64,000 nt of DNA from the NCBI RefSeq assembly GCF_035555955.1, contig NZ_DATMGA010000021.1, positions 50,267 through 114,266 on the forward strand, written 5' to 3'. The position numbers and the translations under genes are program-made. Position 1 is the first letter of the stretch, and each line of letters starts with the position of its first letter. The notes beneath the pieces are model-generated. The model had not been told where the DNA came from. It did no database searches and saw nothing but the letters and a program-made list of their open reading frames with translations. The DNA is from Eoetvoesia sp035555955. GTDB lineage: Bacteria; Pseudomonadota; Gammaproteobacteria; Burkholderiales; Burkholderiaceae_B. This document shows positions 58,959-64,000 of this stretch, piece after piece.

Positions 58959-58988
58959 TGCCTAGGCAGATTGTTTTTGCTTTATACT
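58959..58988 (+). promoter_or_regulatory. Candidate promoter/operator of the RND efflux operon
   Basis: A perfect 10-bp palindrome TGCCTAGGCA (58959-58968) lies 14 bp upstream of a good -10 hexamer TATACT (58983-58988), in the AT-rich stretch 70 bp before the adaptor gene. It occupies the -35 position, so it may be a repressor or activator site. No regulator gene adjoins the operon in this window. Confidence 0.45.
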
Positions 58989-59058
58989 CAACGTTTACCA
59001 AAAATTACAGGCATCGCAAGTGCGCCCCGAACGGGGCGTGTTTGCGTCGGGGGTTGAA

Positions 59059-60333
59059 ATGCATATTCTTAATTTGTCCGCGCGGCAAAAGGCTTTGGCA
59101 ACAATAGTGCTGTCCGCGGCGATGCTTGCGGCGTGCGGCGACAAATCCCAGCACGGCATGGGCGACATGAAGGTGCCGGTAAGCGTGATCACCGTCGAAC
59201 CCACCCGCGCGGACATCTACGCGCAGTTGCCGGGCCGTGTCGAAGCCATCAAGGACGCGCAGATCCGGGCCCGGGTCAACGGCATCGTCACCGGCATCGA
59301 ATTCCAGCAGGGCAGCGAGGTCAAGGAAGGCCAACTGTTGTTCACGATAGATCCGGCCCCGTACCGCGCGGCGCGCGGGCAGGCTTATGCGCAGCTCAAG
59401 CGCGCGCAGGCCGACGCCCAAAGCGCGCGGCTGCTGGCCCAACGCTACGCCAAGCTCATCAGTGCGCATGCGGTCAGCCAGCAGGACTACGACAACGCCA
59501 AGTCCGCCGCGCTGCAGGCCGAGGCTTCGGTGGCAGCGGCAAAGGCCGCCCTGGATGCTGCCGACATCGATCTCGGCTATACCAAGGTGGTATCCCCCAT
59601 TACAGGCCGCATCGGCAAATCGCTGATCACCGAAGGCGCGCTGGTAAGCGCCACGTCGGCTACTCAGTTGGCGACGGTGCAGCAGATCAGCCGCGTCTAC
59701 GTCGATCTGACCCGCTCCACCACCGAACTGGCGAATCTGCGCAAGGCCCTGGCCAGCGGCGCCCTGGCGCAGTTGCCCGACGGCTCCGCCAAGGTGCAGG
59801 TGGTGCTGGAAGACGGCACGCTCTACAACCACGACGGCAAGCTGCTGTTCTCGGGCATTTCCGTCGACCCCACCACGGGCCAGGTCAATCTGCGCGCCGA
59901 ATTCGACAACCCCGACCAGATCCTTCTGCCGGGCATGTATGTGCGTGTCAATCTGCCTCAGGGCGTGGACGAAAAGGCGCTCATGGTTCCCACTCAGGCG
60001 GTGCAGCGCACCGCCGACGGGCTCAGCAGCCTGATGGTGGTCAAGAACAGCCAGGTCACCAGCGTGCCGGTCGGCGTGGGCGCCGAGATCAACGGCAAGT
60101 ACATCATTACCAAGGGCCTTAACCCCGGGGATGTCGTCGTCGTCGAGGGCTTCCAGAAGATCCGGCCGGGCGCCAAAGTTCAGGGCATACCCTGGAAGCA
60201 AAACGCCCAGGCCGGCGGGCCGGGCGCCGGTGCCCCGGCAGCCGGCGGAGCGGCCGGCAAGGAAGCCGGCCACGCTCCCGCGGCTGAAGCCGGCAAGGAC
60301 GCAGCTTCCAAGCCGCAGCAGGCCAAGAAGTAA
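59059..60333 (+). CDS. RND efflux periplasmic adaptor (AcrA/MexA type)
   Basis: From the ATG at 59059 the protein has 424 residues. A lipoprotein signal ends MLAAC with C26 as lipid site. The lipoyl halves are IRARVNGIVTGIEFQQGSEVKEGQLLFTIDP-like near 72-102 and YTKVVSPITGRIGKSLITEGALV near 175, with the alpha-helical hairpin between them. The beta-barrel and membrane-proximal domains follow, and the C-terminus (about 385-424) is a Gly/Ala/Lys-rich tail. It links the inner membrane pump to the outer membrane channel, both encoded downstream. Confidence 0.95.
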   Translation: MHILNLSARQKALATIVLSAAMLAACGDKSQHGMGDMKVPVSVITVEPTRADIYAQLPGRVEAIKDAQIRARVNGIVTGIEFQQGSEVKEGQLLFTIDPAPYRAARGQAYAQLKRAQADAQSARLLAQRYAKLISAHAVSQQDYDNAKSAALQAEASVAAAKAALDAADIDLGYTKVVSPITGRIGKSLITEGALVSATSATQLATVQQISRVYVDLTRSTTELANLRKALASGALAQLPDGSAKVQVVLEDGTLYNHDGKLLFSGISVDPTTGQVNLRAEFDNPDQILLPGMYVRVNLPQGVDEKALMVPTQAVQRTADGLSSLMVVKNSQVTSVPVGVGAEINGKYIITKGLNPGDVVVVEGFQKIRPGAKVQGIPWKQNAQAGGPGAGAPAAGGAAGKEAGHAPAAEAGKDAASKPQQAKK

Positions 60334-60418
60334 GTAGAGCCCAGCCTCTGTCGATGAACGAATGTTCGGGCGGGCTGCATGCCCGCAGTAACGTACCAAA
60401 GCACTAAAGTGAGCTCAC

Positions 60419-63400
60419 ATGCCACAATTTTTTATTGAAAGGCCCATTTTCGCCTGGGTGGTCGCGCTGGCGATCATGCTGGGCGGCATATTGGCCATTC
60501 CCAACATGCCGGTGTCCCAGTATCCTGAAGTGGCGCCTCCGGCCATTACCATCCAGGCGACGTACCCGGGCGCTTCCGCGGAAGACGTGTCCGAGTCGGT
60601 GGCCAGCATCATCGAAAACCAGTTGAATGGCGCCAAGGGGCTTCTGTACTATGAATCGGTCAGCGATTCCTACGGACAGGCCGAAATCACCGCCACGTTC
60701 GCGCCTGGCACCGATCCCGACCTGGCGCAGGTCGACGTTCAGAACCGCATCTCCAACGTAACGGCCAAGCTGCCGGAAGCCGTGACCAAGCAGGGCCTGC
60801 AGGTTCGGCAGAGCAACTCGAACTTCCTGCTGGTGGCCACCATGTCGTCGACCGACGGGTCGCTGGACCAGACCGCGCTGGCCGACTACATTACCCGCAA
60901 CGTGCAAAATGCCGTTTCGAGGGTTCCCGGCGTGGGCAAGTTCCAGTTGTTCGCGGCGCCGCGCGCCATGCGCATCTGGGTCGATCCGGACAAGCTCGTC
61001 GGCTACGGCCTGAGCATGGCCGAGGTCAATGCCGCGGTTGCCAAGCAAAACACGCTCATCTCGGCGGGCATCATCGGTGCGCCGCCCAACCCCGACAGCC
61101 AGCGCGTTACCGCGCCTATCGTCGTCAACGGCCAGTTGTCCAGTGTCAAGGACTTCGAAAACATCGTCCTGCGCTCCAACGTCGACGGTTCCCGCGTGAC
61201 GGTCGGCGACGTGGCGCGGGTGGAAATCGGCTCCGACTCCTACCAGTTCGGCGCGCGCCTGAACGGCAAGCCTACCGCGGCTTTCGCCATTTCGCTGGCC
61301 GCCAACGCCAATGCCTTGTCCACTGCTCAAGGGGTCAAGGAAAAAATGAAAGAGCTGTCGGCTTTCTTCCCGAGCAACATCACGTATTCCATCCCCTACG
61401 ACACAACGCCCTATGTGCAGATCTCGATCGAGCAAGTGGTGCACACGCTGTTCGAAGCCATGGTGCTGGTGTTCATCGTGATGTTCGTGTTCCTGCAAAA
61501 CGTGCGCTATACGCTGATTCCCGCATTGGTGGTGCCTATTGCCATCCTCGGGGCATTCGCCGTGATGCTGGCCATGGGCTTTTCCATCAATGTGCTGACC
61601 ATGTTCGCCATGGTTCTGGCCATCGGCATTCTGGTCGATGACGCCATCGTGGTGGTCGAGAACGTCGAACGCATCATGGTCGAAGAGGGCCTGCCGCCGC
61701 GCGAGGCCACCAAGAAGGCCATGCCGCAGATCACCGGGGCCGTTGTCGGCATGACCCTGGTACTGGCCACGGTGTTCCTGCCGCTGGGCTTCATGAGTGG
61801 TTCGGTGGGCATCATCTACCGCCAGTTTTCCATGGCCATGGCAGTGTCCATCTTCTTCTCGGGCTTCTTGGCGCTTACCTTCACGCCCGCGCTGTGCGCC
61901 ACCATACTCAAGCCCATACCCAAGGGCCACCACGAAACCAAAAAAGGGTTTTTCGGCTGGTTCAATAAATCGTTCGAACGCGTCACCGGCAAATACGAAG
62001 GCTGGGTCGGCCGCAGCCTGAAGCGCAGCGGGCGCATGATGTTCATATACCTGTTGCTGCTGATCGTGCTGGGCGTCATGTACTTCCGCCTGCCCACGGC
62101 CTTCCTGCCCGAGGAGGATCAGGGCTACATCATTTCCAACATCGAATTGCCGGCGGGCTCCACCGCCAACCGGACCATCGAGACCATCGAAAAGGTCGAG
62201 AAGTTCTACATGAAGCAGCCCCAGGTTGCCGATGTCCTGACGGTGCAGGGCTTCAGCTTCAACGGCAACGGCCTGAACGCCGCCATTGCCTTCGTGCCGC
62301 TCAAGGATTTTTCCGAGCGCAAGGGGGCCGCCAACTCCGCCCAGGCCCTGGCTGCCAAGGCCAACCAGCAGTTGTTGTTCGGCTTGCCCGACTCCATGGT
62401 CTTTTCGGTGGTGCCCCCGGCCATTTCCTCTTTGGGGAATGCGGCGGGCTTCGACATGCGTCTGGAAGACCGGGGCGGCCTGGGGCATAACGCCCTGATG
62501 GCGGGCACTCAGCAATTACTGCAAATGGCCGCGAAGAACCCGATTCTGGCCAATACCCGCATCACCGGCCTGAGCGCGGGCTCGCAGCTCGACCTGACCA
62601 TCGACCGGGCCAAGGCCGCGGCCCTGGGCGTCGACTTCAGCGAGGTCTCCACCTTGATCTCCACGGCGCTCGGGTCGTCCTATGTCGCCCAGTTCCCCAA
62701 TATGGGCTGGGTGCAGAACGTCTGGGTGCAGGCCGATGCAAAGCACCGCATGAACGTCGACGACATCATGAAGCTCAATGCCATCAACAGCAACGGCCAG
62801 CCCGTTCCCTTGTCCTCCTTCGTCAAGGCCGAGTGGCGGCAGGGGCCGGTGCAGGTCGTGCGCTACAACAGCTACGAGTCCGTCCGCATCGGCGGTTCCG
62901 CGGCGCCCGGCTATTCCACCGGCCAGGCCATGGAAGAAATGGAAAAACTGGTTGCTCAGCTTCCCGCCGGCTTCGGCCACGAATGGACCGGCCTTTCCTA
63001 CCAGGAAAAGCAGGCGGGCAGCCAGTCGGTCATTCTGCTGGGGCTGGCCATGCTGGTCGTCTTCATGTTGCTGGCCGCTCTGTATGAAAGCTGGGCGATC
63101 CCTCTCTCGGTCATGCTGATGGTGCCTTTGGGCATGCTGGGCGCGGTGGCGCTGGTATCGGCCCTGGGCATGTCCAACGATGTGTACTTCCAGGTGGGCA
63201 TGATCACCGTCATGGGGCTGGCGGCCAAGAACGCGATTCTTATCGTGGAATTCGCCAAGGACACCTACGCCCAGGGCGCGAATATCTTCGACGCCACGAT
63301 CGAAGCGGCCCGCTTGCGATTCCGTCCTATTCTCATGACCTCGTTCGCGTTCATCCTGGGCGTAGTGCCTCTGGCCATCGCCACCGGCGCCAGCCACGCC

Positions 63401-63622
63401 AGCCAGAACGCGGTGGGGCTGGGCGTGCTGGGCGGCATGCTGGCGGCCACTCCGCTTGCCATGGTGTTCGTGCCCACTTTCTTCGTCGTCGTGCTGTCCT
63501 TGTTCAAGACCAAGCCCAAGCTCATAGGCGCCCATGCGCACATGGCGCCGCTGACCAAGGTTCATCACGCGCAGCCCAATCAATCGGAGCCCCATACGCC
63601 TGAAGATGGGGGACAAGCATGA
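60419..63622 (+). CDS. RND multidrug efflux transporter, AcrB/MexB (HAE1) type
   Basis: The protein has 1067 residues with 12 helices and two large periplasmic loops. It starts MPQFFIERPIFAWVVALAIMLGG and has NMPVSQYPEVAPPAITIQATYPGASAE near 28. The proton-relay aspartates lie in GILVDDAIVVVENVERIM near 402-418, and the matching lysine is expected in the GLAAKNAILIVEFAKD segment near 940. PIAILGAFAVML, LPEEDQGY and AALYESWAIPLSVM are also typical. It exports hydrophobic drugs with protons. It overlaps the outer-membrane gene by 4 bp. Confidence 0.97.
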   Translation: MPQFFIERPIFAWVVALAIMLGGILAIPNMPVSQYPEVAPPAITIQATYPGASAEDVSESVASIIENQLNGAKGLLYYESVSDSYGQAEITATFAPGTDPDLAQVDVQNRISNVTAKLPEAVTKQGLQVRQSNSNFLLVATMSSTDGSLDQTALADYITRNVQNAVSRVPGVGKFQLFAAPRAMRIWVDPDKLVGYGLSMAEVNAAVAKQNTLISAGIIGAPPNPDSQRVTAPIVVNGQLSSVKDFENIVLRSNVDGSRVTVGDVARVEIGSDSYQFGARLNGKPTAAFAISLAANANALSTAQGVKEKMKELSAFFPSNITYSIPYDTTPYVQISIEQVVHTLFEAMVLVFIVMFVFLQNVRYTLIPALVVPIAILGAFAVMLAMGFSINVLTMFAMVLAIGILVDDAIVVVENVERIMVEEGLPPREATKKAMPQITGAVVGMTLVLATVFLPLGFMSGSVGIIYRQFSMAMAVSIFFSGFLALTFTPALCATILKPIPKGHHETKKGFFGWFNKSFERVTGKYEGWVGRSLKRSGRMMFIYLLLLIVLGVMYFRLPTAFLPEEDQGYIISNIELPAGSTANRTIETIEKVEKFYMKQPQVADVLTVQGFSFNGNGLNAAIAFVPLKDFSERKGAANSAQALAAKANQQLLFGLPDSMVFSVVPPAISSLGNAAGFDMRLEDRGGLGHNALMAGTQQLLQMAAKNPILANTRITGLSAGSQLDLTIDRAKAAALGVDFSEVSTLISTALGSSYVAQFPNMGWVQNVWVQADAKHRMNVDDIMKLNAINSNGQPVPLSSFVKAEWRQGPVQVVRYNSYESVRIGGSAAPGYSTGQAMEEMEKLVAQLPAGFGHEWTGLSYQEKQAGSQSVILLGLAMLVVFMLLAALYESWAIPLSVMLMVPLGMLGAVALVSALGMSNDVYFQVGMITVMGLAAKNAILIVEFAKDTYAQGANIFDATIEAARLRFRPILMTSFAFILGVVPLAIATGASHASQNAVGLGVLGGMLAATPLAMVFVPTFFVVVLSLFKTKPKLIGAHAHMAPLTKVHHAQPNQSEPHTPEDGGQA

Positions 63623-64000
63623 GTCAACGATATTTTCGATCAACGGCGTTGTCGCTGGCTGTAATGCTGGCACTGGCGGGCTGCTCGCTGGCGCCGCGCT
63701 ATGAGCGCCCGGCGGCTCCGGTGCCTGCCCAGTATCCCGACCTGCCCTCGCAGGACGCCGCGAAAGCGGCCGGCGGCGTGGCGACGGCCGACCTGGGCTG
63801 GCGCGAGTTTTTCCGCGATCCGCGCCTGCTGGCGCTGATCGATCTGTCGCTCAAGAACAATCGCGACATGCGCATCGCCGTCGAGCGCGTGCAGGAAGCG
63901 CGCGCCCAGTTCGGCATCCAGCAAAGCGACCGTCTGCCCACGATAGGCCTTGGCGCCAACGGGCAAGTGCAGCACAACCCCGAGAACATGCGCTCTTCGT
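63619..64000 (+). CDS. Outer-membrane efflux lipoprotein, OprM/NodT type (3' end outside window)
   Basis: The first 127 residues are present. A lipoprotein signal ends LALAGC with C22 as lipid site, followed by SLAPRYERPAAPVPAQYP and LGWREFFRDPRLLALIDLSLKNNRDMRIAVERVQEARAQFGIQQSDRLPTIGL-like sequence, the standard start of OprM-type channels. It would form the trimeric outer-membrane duct for the RND pump. It overlaps the pump gene by 4 bp (ATGA). The end lies beyond the right edge. Confidence 0.94.
   Translation, partial: MSQRYFRSTALSLAVMLALAGCSLAPRYERPAAPVPAQYPDLPSQDAAKAAGGVATADLGWREFFRDPRLLALIDLSLKNNRDMRIAVERVQEARAQFGIQQSDRLPTIGLGANGQVQHNPENMRSS

Noticed and set aside
60404..62515. 703-codon minus-strand frame opposite the RND pump gene
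   Set aside because: The His/Asp/Gly-rich product has no recognisable domain and the plus-strand pump gene is certain.

Overview
The window is GC-rich, densely coding chromosomal DNA from a betaproteobacterium, most likely Burkholderiales of the Alcaligenaceae type (Bordetella, Achromobacter or Pusillimonas relatives). Pointers are a cytochrome oxidase cluster with a small assembly peptide, DUF2970 and DUF2909 proteins, a PhaM-type granule protein, DUF3717, glmS beside an Lrp-type regulator, and gmk-rpoZ-spoT. No rRNA, tRNA, integrase, transposase, phage gene or CRISPR array was seen. The assignment rests on gene content only.

Layout. 1-4.8 kb: 3' part of the osmosensory transporter proP, an IclR regulator, a VanA-like Rieske oxygenase and a divergent orphan solute-binding protein. 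4.9-13.4 kb: glmS, an Lrp/AsnC regulator behind an AT-rich spacer, a glycosyltransferase, a DHA2 exporter, glmU, phaM, DUF3717 and a Nudix hydrolase. 13.6-22.2 kb: the caa3-type cytochrome c oxidase cluster (coxB, ctaD, small peptide, DUF2970, ctaE, DUF2909, surf1, a SCO-like protein, ctaA, ctaB, sco); no Cox11/CtaG gene is present. 22.2-26.3 kb: a cation/proton antiporter with a cyclic-nucleotide-binding-like domain, and rpoH under a perfect CIRCE element. 26.5-29.8 kb: a periplasmic flavinylation cluster (PepSY membrane protein, DUF2271 with an FMN-attachment motif, DUF4198, ApbE).

29.8-43.5 kb is the most interesting region: a divergent MarR regulator, then indolepyruvate-oxidoreductase-like iorA and iorB, a two-subunit Rieske dioxygenase, an acyl-CoA ligase, a thiolase-like protein lacking the nucleophilic cysteine, a DUF35 protein fused to a degenerate SDR, an isatin-hydrolase-type cyclase, an active-looking SDR and a solute-binding protein. 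I infer an aerobic indole-3-acetate (auxin) or similar indole-acid pathway: dioxygenation, dehydrogenation to dioxindole-acetate, CoA activation, retro-aldol cleavage to isatin plus acetyl-CoA, hydrolysis to isatinate, and oxidative decarboxylation to an anthraniloyl product. Family assignments are firm; substrates and step order are inference.

43.5-64 kb: a 227-bp foldback element, tesA divergent from a ybbA-type ATPase coupled to an EamA transporter, an M23 peptidase, spoT-rpoZ-gmk, a small acidic protein, a PmtA-like methyltransferase, a two-component flavin monooxygenase with a TetR regulator, xth, a spermidine-synthase-like protein, a TrpXYZ-type ABC transporter, and an RND efflux operon whose outer-membrane gene runs off the right edge.
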